Positions 1 to 6,816 of a stretch of DNA of 14,991 bases are shown one piece after another (positions within the stretch are counted from its first letter, which is position 1; every line of letters begins with the position of its first letter). Origin of the DNA: Pseudomonadota bacterium (GTDB lineage Bacteria; Desulfobacterota; GWC2-55-46; JADFVP01); the NCBI GenBank assembly GCA_015222595.1, contig JADFVP010000128.1:1-14991 (forward strand), read 5' to 3'. Below the pieces are notes generated by a model. That model was not told the DNA's origin and did not search any database. It worked only from the letters and a program-made list of their open reading frames with translations. The position numbers and the translations under genes were made by a program.

Positions 1-629
1 GGGCTCTTGCAATCTAGCGCGCGCAGCGGATTGGCTCCTATGCGCCTCTTGCAGTTCTCGCAGAGCGCATCCGCCTTACTCTTCAAGAACTCTAAGAGCC
101 TCTCTTTATACGCCGGCCTGCACTCTGGGCAACCAAGAGAGTTTATCTTCAACTCCGCGCCCTTGACCCCCAAGTCGGCGAAGTACCTCATCAACATCTC
201 GAGCGTCTCGGCATCTGCGCCCGGACTGGGGTCTCCGAGAACCTCGGCGCCTATCTGGTAGAACTGGCGGTAGCGCCCCTTCTGAGGCCGCTCATACCTG
301 AACATGGGGCCTGAGTAGCAGAGCTTTGCAACGGGAGCAGTATAGAGCTTGCGCTCGATGTAGGCCCTAACGACGCTCGCAGTGCCCTCGGGCCTTAGCG
401 TCATCGAGTCGCCCCGGCGGTCCGGGAAGGTATACATCTCTTTTTCGACAATGTCGGTGGTCTCGCCGATAGAGCGACAAAAAAGCTCGGTCTTCTCCAC
501 AACAGGAACCCGAATCTCTGCGAAGCCGTAGAGCGCGAAGAGCGAAAAGGCGCTCTCCTCTATCCACCTCCACTGTCCGCTAGGGCCCGGAAGTATGTCG
601 TTAAATCCGCGTATCGAAGTGATTGCCAT
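1..629 (-). CDS. hisS: Histidyl-tRNA synthetase, N-terminal part (runs off left edge)
   Basis: Charges tRNA-His with histidine in the cytoplasm (class II aminoacyl-tRNA synthetase). I translated it from the ATG at 627-629; 209 full codons are present and the frame is open to the window edge, so the C-terminal half (motif 3 and the anticodon-binding domain) lies outside. Visible hallmarks are an N-terminal RGFNDILP segment (residues 7-14), the LRPEGTASVVRAY segment (78-90), and motif 2 with FRYERPQKGRYRQFYQ (110-125), which is characteristic of HisRS. A cysteine-rich stretch follows (GCPEC at 166-170 and CENC at 190-193), usual in the insertion between motifs 2 and 3. A weak AGGA lies about 12 nt before the ATG. 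The gene is on the same strand as the small gene at 776-1036, 146 nt upstream. Identity is certain; only the end is missing. Confidence 0.96.
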   Translation of the reverse strand, partial: MAITSIRGFNDILPGPSGQWRWIEESAFSLFALYGFAEIRVPVVEKTELFCRSIGETTDIVEKEMYTFPDRRGDSMTLRPEGTASVVRAYIERKLYTAPVAKLCYSGPMFRYERPQKGRYRQFYQIGAEVLGDPSPGADAETLEMLMRYFADLGVKGAELKINSLGCPECRPAYKERLLEFLKSKADALCENCKRRIGANPLRALDCKS

Positions 630-775
630 GCCGGCTCTTTCCTGTCTTTCCCATATAAAAGAGGTTTTTCTCCGACTCTGATGCTAAGCGTCAAATTAAT
701 ACCGAATACCGTTAGTACCGGGTACCGATGCCTGACACAAAGTGCGAAAAAAAACCGTCGTTTATTTTACTTTGG

Positions 776-1036
776 TTACTTAAGCTCACTATCGAGCGCA
801 CCGTCGATGAGGTCTTTAATAACCCCCTTGTGCTGGGCGCTCATTGTCTCCCTGACCACGTTCTCCATCTCCTCGGACTCCAGAATATCAGCATACGATG
901 CGGTTCTCTTATACGAGATGGAGCCGCCGAGAAAGAGCAGCGTTGTTACCGTCGGATTCGACTTGCCGCCGTCTTCGGTCTGGATATGGTACATCTTGCC
1001 GTTGTAAATAAGATTTTGATTATAACCGAAAAGCAT
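776..1036 (-). CDS. Small conserved hypothetical protein (86 aa)
   Basis: An 86-residue soluble protein with no signal peptide or membrane segment. It opens with a GYNQN-type segment, then YHIQTEDGG (residues 16-24), NPTVTTLLFLGG (27-38), a SYADIL segment (47-52) and a C-terminal helix containing MSAQHKGVIKDL (65-76). This layout (N-terminal GYN, HIQTEDGG, a 'T-L-GG' strand, then 'K/R-T-SYADI' and 'QHK') resembles, from memory, an uncharacterised small protein family of Deltaproteobacteria; I know no function for it. The overlapping plus-strand reading frames (681-1007, 728-1081) lack such composition. It is divergent from acs and upstream of hisS on the same strand. The start is the first ATG after an upstream stop; the ribosome binding site is weak. 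An 8-T run (opposite strand of 747-754) follows the stop but without a clear GC hairpin. Confidence 0.72.
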   Translation of the reverse strand: MLFGYNQNLIYNGKMYHIQTEDGGKSNPTVTTLLFLGGSISYKRTASYADILESEEMENVVRETMSAQHKGVIKDLIDGALDSELK

Positions 1037-1232
1037 CGACTCTACTCAGTATCCGCCCCAAATAAAAGAGCTGCAATTTAACAGAAGAATGGCCTAAAAA
1101 TATTAGAGCGGTATGGCTCGAAAATGGTTGAATAAAAAGTGAAATTTACCATATATCCGTCTTTTATGCAAGCCAGTGCTGTTTCATCCCCATCTATATG
1201 CGGATGAAGCTAAAGCGTATACGAGCCCCGGC

Positions 1233-1261
1233 TTGACATCGCCACTGCCTTGGAGTATCTT
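1233..1261 (+). promoter_or_regulatory. Sigma70-type promoter for acs
   Basis: TTGACA at 1233-1238 (perfect -35), a 17-nt spacer and TATCTT at 1256-1261 (-10). This places the transcription start near 1268 and gives a leader of about 53 nt before the acs ATG at 1322. It is the only plus-strand promoter match I found in the 285-base gap between the divergent genes. Confidence 0.7.
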
Positions 1262-1321
1262 TTTTATATATCCCAACTGTAGAGAGCATAGCAACAGAAC
1301 AATAACTAACCGGAGGGTAGA

Positions 1322-3301
1322 ATGACCGAACAATCCGACGACAGCATTGATGTTCTCCTGCATGAAGACAGACACTTTCCTCCCTCCGATGAGCTTTCAG
1401 GCACAGCCCACATTAAAGGCATCGACGAGTATGACAGACTCTATGCCGAGTCGGTTGAAGACCCCGAGGGGTTCTGGGGCCGCATGGCTACGGAGATACT
1501 CGACTGGGACACCCCGTGGGACAAGGTGCTCGAATACGACTTCAATAAGCCGGAAATAAAGTGGTTCGAGGGAGGCCGGCTGAACGCCTCGTACAACTGC
1601 ATAGACCGTCACCTCAAAACCGACAGGAAAGATAAGGTCGCGATTCTATGGGAGGCCGACGACGGAAGCACAAAGACCTACACCTACACCGAACTCTCAC
1701 AAGAGGTAAACCGCCTTGCGAACGTACTTAAAAAACTCGGCGTCAAAAAAGGCGACCGCGTAACCGTCTACCTGCCGATGATACCGGAACTCGCCTTCTC
1801 TTTGCTCGCAGTCTCGAGAATAGGCGCCATCCACTCCGTCATCTTCGGAGGTTTCAGCCCAAGCGCCATTAAAGACCGCATACACGACTCTGCATCCTCC
1901 TTTGTTATCACATCGGACGAAGGTATCAGAGGTGGCCGCACGATACCTATGAAGAAGAACTGCGATGCAGCGCTCGCCGAGTGCCCTACCGTGAAGACCA
2001 TGCTTGTGGTCAAGCGCACGGGAGCGGATGTTGAGATGGTAGAGGGGCGCGACCACTGGTTGCACCATGAAGTTAACGCCGACGACATAACCGCATCTTG
2101 CGTACCGGAGAGCATGGGCGCGGAAGACCCGCTCTTTATACTCTACACAAGCGGGTCGACCGGAAAACCGAAAGGCGTGCTCCACACCACGGGCGGCTAC
2201 CTCCTTTACGCAGCCCTCACCTTCAAGTGGATCTTCGACTATCAAGAGACAGACATCTTCTTCTGCACCGCCGACATCGGCTGGGTCACCGGCCACAGCT
2301 ACATAGTTTACGGCCCCCTCGCCTGCGGGGCAACCACCCTCATGTTCGAAGGCATACCGACCTACCCGAACCCCGGCAGGTTCTGGGAGGTCATAGAAAA
2401 ACATAAGGTCAACAGCTTCTATACCGCACCGACCGCCATCCGCGCCCTCATCAAGACCGGCAACGAGTGGGTAGAGAAGCACGACCTCTCCTCACTCAGG
2501 ATTCTCGGCAGCGTCGGAGAGCCGATAAACCCTGAAGCCTGGATGTGGTACCACACCGTGGTCGGCAAGGGCAAACTTCCGGTGCTTGACACATGGTGGC
2601 AGACCGAGACCGGCGGCATACTCATCTCTCCGCTGCCCGGAGCAACGACACTGAAACCGGGCTCTGCGACAAAGCCCTTCTTCGGTGTCGTACCAAAGAT
2701 ACTTAAAGAGGACGGCACCGAGGCCGCCGTGAATGAAGGCGGCTACCTGGTAATAGATAAGCCGTGGCCGGGAATGCTGCGCGGAACGTACGGAGACCCG
2801 GAGAACAAGAGAATCAAGGAGGTCTACTTCAGCCGCTTCCCAGGAACCTATACCAGTGGCGACGGCGCCCGTATTGACTCCGAAGGAGACTACTGGCTGC
2901 TCGGGAGAATTGACGACGTGCTGAACGTTTCGGGCCACAGACTGGGCACGGCGGAAATAGAGAGCGCGCTAGTTTCGCACCCGTCGGTTGCCGAAGCTGC
3001 CGTTGTCGGATTCCCGCACGACATCAAGGGCGAGGGCATCTACGCATACGTCACGCTCAACTCGGGAACCGTTGAGTCGGACGAGCTTAGAGCGGAACTG
3101 AACGGGCATATAAAGGTTGAGATCAGCGCAATAGCAAAGCCGGACAAGCTCCAGTTCGTTGCCGGGCTGCCGAAGACCCGAAGCGGCAAGATCATGCGAA
3201 GGATCCTCAGGAAAGTTGCAGGAGGAGAGGAGGAGCTTGGAGATACCTCCACTCTCGCCGATCCGGATGTTGTAGAGAAAATCGTCAAGAACAGGCTCTA
3301 A
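1322..3301 (+). CDS. acs: Acetyl-CoA synthetase (AMP-forming acetate--CoA ligase)
   Basis: Activates acetate with ATP to acetyl-AMP and then to acetyl-CoA, feeding acetate into central metabolism. The 659 residues match the usual length (about 650). Visible in order: an N-terminal ACS cap (about 30-90, with EYDRLYAES and FWGRMA), the adenylate-forming P-loop YTSGSTGKPKG at 275-285, the acetate/CoA-pocket segment WVTGHSYIVYGPL (321-333), WWQTETGG at 425-432 with the tryptophan that limits substrate size to acetate, YTSGDGA (510-516), the hinge GRIDDVLNVSGHR (528-540), and the C-terminal PKTRSGKIMRR with catalytic Lys623. In Salmonella Acs the equivalent lysine is switched off by acetylation. 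The start is supported by GGAGGG at 1312-1317, four bases before the ATG. It is transcribed alone and ended by the hairpin at 3349-3397. No key residue is missing. Confidence 0.98.
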   Translation: MTEQSDDSIDVLLHEDRHFPPSDELSGTAHIKGIDEYDRLYAESVEDPEGFWGRMATEILDWDTPWDKVLEYDFNKPEIKWFEGGRLNASYNCIDRHLKTDRKDKVAILWEADDGSTKTYTYTELSQEVNRLANVLKKLGVKKGDRVTVYLPMIPELAFSLLAVSRIGAIHSVIFGGFSPSAIKDRIHDSASSFVITSDEGIRGGRTIPMKKNCDAALAECPTVKTMLVVKRTGADVEMVEGRDHWLHHEVNADDITASCVPESMGAEDPLFILYTSGSTGKPKGVLHTTGGYLLYAALTFKWIFDYQETDIFFCTADIGWVTGHSYIVYGPLACGATTLMFEGIPTYPNPGRFWEVIEKHKVNSFYTAPTAIRALIKTGNEWVEKHDLSSLRILGSVGEPINPEAWMWYHTVVGKGKLPVLDTWWQTETGGILISPLPGATTLKPGSATKPFFGVVPKILKEDGTEAAVNEGGYLVIDKPWPGMLRGTYGDPENKRIKEVYFSRFPGTYTSGDGARIDSEGDYWLLGRIDDVLNVSGHRLGTAEIESALVSHPSVAEAAVVGFPHDIKGEGIYAYVTLNSGTVESDELRAELNGHIKVEISAIAKPDKLQFVAGLPKTRSGKIMRRILRKVAGGEEELGDTSTLADPDVVEKIVKNRL

Positions 3302-3348
3302 AGAGCCCGTTCCCGTATATGGATAGACTGACCGTACATTGGATAGAT

Positions 3349-3397
3349 TTAACAGTAGAGGCCCCGACGGAATGTCCGTCGGGGCCTCTACTGTTAA
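3349..3397. terminator. Strong perfect hairpin between acs and rpsU, probable bidirectional terminator
   Basis: A perfect 21-bp inverted repeat (3351-3371 with 3375-3395) around a 3-nt loop (ATG), extended by two further A/T pairs to 23 bp. The core is the GC-rich GGCCCCGACGGA. It lies between the convergent ends of acs and rpsU. There is no long T run after the stem on either strand, so the terminator role is inferred from position and stability. Confidence 0.75.
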
Positions 3398-3481
3398 GAC
3401 CATATAAGAGTCAGGGCTGCAGCACAGTAGTCCAGGCCATACAAACATCGTACTGAGCGACAGCCTCCTGGCGCACCGGGA

Positions 3482-3685
3482 TTAATCCCTGTACCTTTTA
3501 CTCTTCTTTATCGCCTTGGCGCGACGCTTTGCCGCCTCCTGACGCTTTCTCTTCTTCTTAACGCTCGGCTTTTCATAAAACCGACGTTTCTTTATTTCTT
3601 TAAAAGTACCGTCCTGGGCAAGCTTGCGCTTAAGAATCTTTAGCGCCTTTTCAAGCTGGTCATCGTAGACCTTTACCTCTGACAA
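3482..3685 (-). CDS. rpsU: 30S ribosomal protein S21
   Basis: Small basic protein of the 30S subunit that sits near the 3' end of 16S rRNA and helps base pairing with mRNA leaders. The 67 residues fit the family. The N-terminal part (EVKVYDDQLEKALKILKRKL) and the FKEIKKRRFYEKPSVKKKRKRQEAAKR stretch are S21 signatures, and the C-terminus is very lysine/arginine-rich. The start codon is TTG at 3683-3685; no in-frame ATG would keep the family N-terminus, and an excellent AGGAGGTG (opposite strand of 3693-3700) lies 7 nt upstream. It has its own extended -10 promoter with a leader of about 120 nt. In many bacteria rpsU opens the dnaG-rpoD operon; here it lies on the same strand but about 3.1 kb beyond the end of rpoD, as a separate unit. 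Confidence 0.96.
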   Translation of the reverse strand: MSEVKVYDDQLEKALKILKRKLAQDGTFKEIKKRRFYEKPSVKKKRKRQEAAKRRAKAIKKSKRYRD

Positions 3686-3692
3686 ATAACAA

Positions 3693-3700
3693 CACCTCCT
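3693..3700 (-). promoter_or_regulatory. Ribosome binding site fixing the TTG start of rpsU
   Basis: AGGAGGTG on the minus strand, a complete complement of the 16S anti-Shine-Dalgarno, 7 nt upstream of the TTG start. This decides the non-ATG start. Confidence 0.85.
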
Positions 3701-3812
3701 CTACATATTTTTTTCATACTCTCAAAAATCGGCCATGTCAGCAACACAACGCCTACACGCAGCAGCAAACCGACCCTGCACAGTAAGCACGCAGTCAAAG
3801 AGTAAGCTTAGA

Positions 3813-3840
3813 ATTATACCAGTTACATCCATTAAGTCAA
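3813..3840 (-). promoter_or_regulatory. Promoter of rpsU (extended -10)
   Basis: On the minus strand: TTGACT (3835-3840), a 16-nt spacer, and TATAAT (3813-3818) preceded by TGG, i.e. an extended TGnTATAAT -10. The predicted start near 3806 gives a leader of roughly 120 nt, long for a ribosomal protein gene. Confidence 0.8.
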
Positions 3841-3845
3841 TTACT

Positions 3846-3874
3846 TTGACTAGCCTGTTCAAAATCGGTATAAA
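3846..3874 (+). promoter_or_regulatory. Promoter of the lipoprotein gene, back to back with the rpsU promoter
   Basis: TTGACT (3846-3851), 17-nt spacer, TATAAA (3869-3874) on the plus strand. Its -35 box and that of rpsU form an exact inverted repeat, AGTCAA-N5-TTGACT, at 3835-3851. Confidence 0.75.
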
Positions 3875-4000
3875 AAGCAGTATTTTGCGTATATTAATCT
3901 GCTTTTAGCTGTATTTTTAATGAAAACCTGTTACTATAGCTCACAATACAAACTATCATACGATATACCTGCCAATCCAAACGAAAGAGCTGACAGACCG

Positions 4001-4597
4001 ATGACTACCAACACACCTAAGAGCACTACATCAACTACTCGACTTTTTGCTTCAGTGCTCGGCAAAAGAGTCAACAGAATAGGCCTGCTCCTGCTACTGC
4101 TAATACCGATTATGGCGCTTTCCGGCTGTATATCGCGCTCAACCTACAACAGAGACATGTCCAAGCTCCTCAATAAAATTGAGCTGGACAGACAGGAATC
4201 CGAAGGCATCTACGATAAGTTAGAAGCGCAAAACTCCGACCGTTCTCTTACGCTCAATAAGCTTACCACCAGGTACATGCACCTACAGAAGAACCATGCG
4301 AAGCTTAAAGGCAAATTTAACCACTTCGACGAAGACCTCAATGCGTTCTCTCATGACATTGCTGAGTTGAAGCTGGTCATCTCCAAGAATATGGACAAGA
4401 TCAAGAGCAGCATGGCCAACGAGATGTTGATCAAGATTATCGATATGCAATTCAGAATTAAAGAGCTACGGAAGAAGGAGGCCGAGGAACTTCCTCAGTT
4501 GCCTGTTGATGAGAATGGCACTTTCGATCCAACTGTAAAGGCTCCGGCCCCGGCCTCTCCGGCCACTTCCCCGGCACAGACACCAGCAACGAAATAG
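4001..4597 (+). CDS. Predicted coiled-coil lipoprotein, function unknown
   Basis: A secreted lipid-anchored protein. Numbered from the ATG at 4001, it has a basic region GKRVNR, a hydrophobic run (IGLLLLLLIPIMA) and the lipobox LSGC with Cys43 as the lipidated residue. The next residues are ISRS, not an Asp at +2, so outer-membrane sorting is expected if the cell has Lol machinery. The mature part (about 155 aa) is charged and helical (KLLNKIELDRQESEGIYDKL and beyond), probably coiled coil. It ends in a Pro/Ala/Thr-rich low-complexity tail of the kind that can span the periplasm or touch the wall. The start is uncertain: the frame is open back to an ATG at 3920, which adds 27 non-signal-like residues, and a GTG at 4055 would give a more typical 24-residue signal; none has a good ribosome binding site. 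I do not recognise a family. It is monocistronic, with its own promoter and terminator. Confidence 0.8.
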   Translation: MTTNTPKSTTSTTRLFASVLGKRVNRIGLLLLLLIPIMALSGCISRSTYNRDMSKLLNKIELDRQESEGIYDKLEAQNSDRSLTLNKLTTRYMHLQKNHAKLKGKFNHFDEDLNAFSHDIAELKLVISKNMDKIKSSMANEMLIKIIDMQFRIKELRKKEAEELPQLPVDENGTFDPTVKAPAPASPATSPAQTPATK

Positions 4598-4620
4598 ACT
4601 CACAGTAGAAGCTCATGAGC

Positions 4621-4660
4621 AAAGAACCTCCACGCGCAGAGCGCGTGGAGGTTCTTTTTT
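4621..4660 (+). terminator. Rho-independent terminator after the lipoprotein gene
   Basis: A perfect 17-bp stem (4621-4637 with 4641-4657) with a 3-nt AGA loop, running directly into a T-rich 3' side (six T's through 4660). It follows the lipoprotein stop codon by 23 nt. It may also stop the PilZ gene coming from the other side. Its centre contains CGCGCAGAGC, whose reverse complement recurs at 12571-12580 and 12699-12708. Confidence 0.93.
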
Positions 4661-4704
4661 ATTCATGGCATTAATCCATACATAACGAATCAGATTAACG
4701 AAAT

Positions 4705-5103
4705 TCAGTCATCAGCAATGATAGAGATCAACGGCCTCTTCTTTGAAGCCGTGTACCTCTGGCGTACCGTTGCAAAACGTACGATTTTTATTATGTTCTC
4801 GTACTGCTCCCCCGTTGTCTCTATGAAACGCACACCGTACTGAGAAGTCGCATAACCCGGCTCTTTGCCTTGCATGCCGGGTAGCATGTAGACCAACTCA
4901 CCACGCACACTGACCGGCGGTTCACCATCTATAGCGCTGAAGACAAAGAGCCCCACAGAGTCGGTATCAAGCACGGCAGAAGAGCTGAAAGAGAGCCCGC
5001 CTTCACTCATCTGCTCGATAACTCCATCTACGCTGGATGAGTCGGACTTGAAGACTGCCGCATAATTTACTTCAACCCGCTTCGACATTCTGAGCTGCTT
5101 CAT
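4705..5103 (-). CDS. PilZ-domain protein
   Basis: A 132-residue protein consisting essentially of one PilZ domain, the family of cyclic-di-GMP effector or effector-like proteins linked to motility, surface attachment and exopolysaccharide. The N-terminal RxxxR motif is present (Arg5-Met-Ser-Lys-Arg9). The second motif, normally (D/N)xSxxG, reads QMSEGG (residues 31-36): Ser33 and Gly36 are kept but the acidic/Asn position is Gln. Later strands follow the fold (GLFVFS; VRGELVYMLPG; YGVRFIE at 89-95). No signal peptide or membrane segment, so cytoplasmic. The start at 5103 has GAGGT upstream; a start at Met6 (5088) would lose the first arginine and is less likely. Its own promoter lies at 5174-5202. 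Binding of c-di-GMP is plausible but weakened by the motif change. Confidence 0.85.
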   Translation of the reverse strand: MKQLRMSKRVEVNYAAVFKSDSSSVDGVIEQMSEGGLSFSSSAVLDTDSVGLFVFSAIDGEPPVSVRGELVYMLPGMQGKEPGYATSQYGVRFIETTGEQYENIIKIVRFATVRQRYTASKKRPLISIIADD

Positions 5104-5173
5104 ACTCGCCTACCTCAACATTCAGAACAATACGTAAAAGATCAAACTCCGACACTACTTCATGCCAAGTTAC

Positions 5174-5202
5174 ATTATACTGCCTGCGGCTAAAAAGAGC
5201 AA
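5174..5202 (-). promoter_or_regulatory. Probable promoter of the PilZ gene
   Basis: On the minus strand TTGCTC (5197-5202), 17-nt spacer, and a perfect TATAAT (5174-5179). Predicted leader of about 65 nt. The -35 is weak (TTG only). The rest of the 252-base gap at 5104-5355 holds only the terminator at 5282-5322. Confidence 0.5.
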
Positions 5203-5281
5203 GAAGGAACCAGTTACTGATAATCAAAAAATCCGCCACTTCCTCACTCGGTCTGCCTGCCTACAATAAAGCCCTTACAAT

Positions 5282-5322
5282 AAGAAGAGGCGCTACCCAA
5301 TACGGGTATCGCCTCTTCTTTT
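5282..5322. terminator. Hairpin terminator downstream of the cytochrome gene
   Basis: An 11-bp outer stem (5282-5292 with 5310-5320; AAGAAGAGGCG), one mismatch, then a 5-bp inner stem TACCC/GGGTA around AATAC. T-rich sequence follows on both strands (TTCTTTT on plus, TTCTTATT on minus). It lies 34 nt past the cytochrome stop and most likely ends that transcript. Confidence 0.85.
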
Positions 5323-5355
5323 AACTACTATACTATAACCGATCTAAGTGATCGT

Positions 5356-6345
5356 CTATTTTTCGTGACACGTTCTGCATAATCCGCTTCCCGTGTTACC
5401 GCCGACTCTTCTCAGGAAGAGACCGTCGGAACAGTCTTCGTTAGTGGTACACCAGTTAGCAAAGACCGGCAATACCCAGGTAGCGTCAACCTCGTCCCAG
5501 CTCTTGTTGCTGAAGTGCGGGTCGTGGCATGAGCTGCACTCTACGTTTCCGTCTCTCAGCAGATCGCTGATGGTAGCCGTGTCGGAGATGAATCCGGCAA
5601 CTGCCCAACGGTTCTGCGAGAGGTTGCTGTCGAATGCGGTTGCAGCCGAGGAAAGCAGGTCTCCCTTAAGGTCGATAGTGCTTATTACGGTATTAGCAGC
5701 CCTGAGCGAAGCCTTGGATCCGCCTGCGTAGGCCACCGATACCGGGTGGTCGTTCGAGAGGTCGGTTCCTATGACCATACTTCTAAGGGTTTCAAGAGTG
5801 ACATTACTGCCAGCGTTGTGGCATAAGGAACAGACTTGACCGTCGCCAGTATGGAATGCATCGAGCATTGCATTGTCGGCAGCCGGGAAGATGTTACCGG
5901 CTGGCATATTGAAGCCCCAGTATACAGAGGATCCTTTAACGTCCTTACCAGGCCTGTTGACTATGTTATCGAAGGTCGTAACACCGTCATGACAGGACAG
6001 ACAGGCGAGTGACGGACCACCTACAGATGCAATATTGCTGCCGCCGATTGTATCTCCGTATGCGGTGAAGGAACTGACCGGTGTGCCCCTGTTCCACAAA
6101 GGAGTCATATCTGTACTGGCATGATGAGGCGTATGACAGAAGATACAAATCTCAGTGGTTGAGCCGGTTCTGAGAACCCTGCCGAAGCCTCCGAGGTTGT
6201 GCCGCGAAAATCCGATACCGCCTGCCGCCATTCCTACCGTGTAGTCAGAAACTGTTGCAGTCTTTAGTGCCGCAGTCGAGACGTCTGCATGTATAAAGAG
6301 TGTAGCGGCAAGGATCATACTGCCCAACATCAATAGTCTTTTCAT
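5356..6345 (-). CDS. Periplasmic pentaheme c-type cytochrome
   Basis: An exported electron-transfer protein of 329 residues. A Sec signal peptide (MKRLL, hydrophobic core to about residue 19, probable cleavage after STA at 25) is followed by five CxxCH heme sites: CIFCH (67-71), CLSCH (115-119), CSLCH (172-176), CSSCH (270-274) and CRTCH (323-327). Extra histidines near the hemes (TPHH after the first, DHPVS at 199-203, DPHF after the fourth) are candidate axial ligands. The flanking patterns CHTPHH and CHDPH are typical of the doubled-CxxCH / cytochrome c3-like multiheme proteins of metal- and sulfur-metabolising Deltaproteobacteria. A further Cys pair (C299, C305) is not in heme format and might form a disulfide. 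AAGGGG precedes the ATG. It appears monocistronic with a long leader. The electron partner cannot be told from the neighbours. Confidence 0.92.
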   Translation of the reverse strand: MKRLLMLGSMILAATLFIHADVSTAALKTATVSDYTVGMAAGGIGFSRHNLGGFGRVLRTGSTTEICIFCHTPHHASTDMTPLWNRGTPVSSFTAYGDTIGGSNIASVGGPSLACLSCHDGVTTFDNIVNRPGKDVKGSSVYWGFNMPAGNIFPAADNAMLDAFHTGDGQVCSLCHNAGSNVTLETLRSMVIGTDLSNDHPVSVAYAGGSKASLRAANTVISTIDLKGDLLSSAATAFDSNLSQNRWAVAGFISDTATISDLLRDGNVECSSCHDPHFSNKSWDEVDATWVLPVFANWCTTNEDCSDGLFLRRVGGNTGSGLCRTCHEK

Positions 6346-6816
6346 TTTATCCCCTTGTCTTTTTCACAAGACCAAGTTACCAGCCCAAAATCTGCTTCTA
6401 TTTAGACGCTTTATATATAAAATTAAGATAAAAAATATACTGTCAGCTTCAATACTGAGCGTGCTACCTGCGAGGAATATGGGGTATCTACTTGATGTAA
6501 AGACTCTCAAATTTAGCACAAAAAAATAGCCAGCGATATAAACCTAAAGAAACTAGGTCAATCGTGGCATTCATTGCCTCTTCGAGAGCCCACCATGAGC
6601 ACCCAAATGTTCATCAAGTTACAACTATTATACCTTTATATTAAGGCATGTCAAGGAAATAATGGAGTTTTATTGCCTGAATCTCGCCTATAATCCTCTA
6701 TCTATCCGTAACCTTTAAGATAACCACCTGTTATGTTTTTTATAGTATTAAAAATAATTAATTCTGACTTAAGAACAGAACAATTTGAACCAGCATGTAC
6801 AATACCACACTCGTGC
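6346..6816. other. 471-base non-coding region between rpoD and the cytochrome gene
   Basis: An A+T-rich gap. It holds the strong minus-strand promoter at 6627-6654 and, inside the predicted leader, an 18-codon frame (6558-6614) without a ribosome binding site. There is a small hairpin (ACCTAG/TTAGGT, opposite strand of about 6542-6558), a T7 run on the minus strand at 6521-6527, and a weaker minus-strand promoter-like pair TTGAAG-16-TATCTT (6425-6452). I see no canonical GC-hairpin/T-run terminator for rpoD and no tRNA. I tested the cyclic-di-GMP riboswitch consensus by eye and found no match. Confidence 0.6.
6627..6654 (-). promoter_or_regulatory. Consensus sigma70 promoter reading toward the cytochrome gene
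   Basis: On the minus strand a perfect TTGACA (6649-6654), a 16-nt spacer and a perfect TATAAT (6627-6632). Start expected near 6620, 275 nt before the cytochrome ATG. It is the closest match to consensus in the window. Confidence 0.8.

Noticed and set aside
681..1081. Two overlapping plus-strand frames (108 and 117 codons) opposite the 86-aa gene
   Set aside because: Low-complexity, shadow-like composition, no ribosome binding site, and opposite a frame with clearly protein-like conserved segments.
1697..2482. 261-codon minus-strand frame inside acs
   Set aside because: Antisense shadow of a certain acs; composition mirrors the codon bias of the real gene.
6567..6580. Sigma54-like TGGCAT..TTGC words
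   Set aside because: The GG and GC dinucleotides are 8 rather than 10 bases apart, incompatible with sigma54 promoter geometry.
6346..6620. Cyclic-di-GMP (GEMM-I) riboswitch in the cytochrome leader
   Set aside because: Expected by analogy with other multiheme cytochrome leaders, but the conserved core words are not present on the minus strand.
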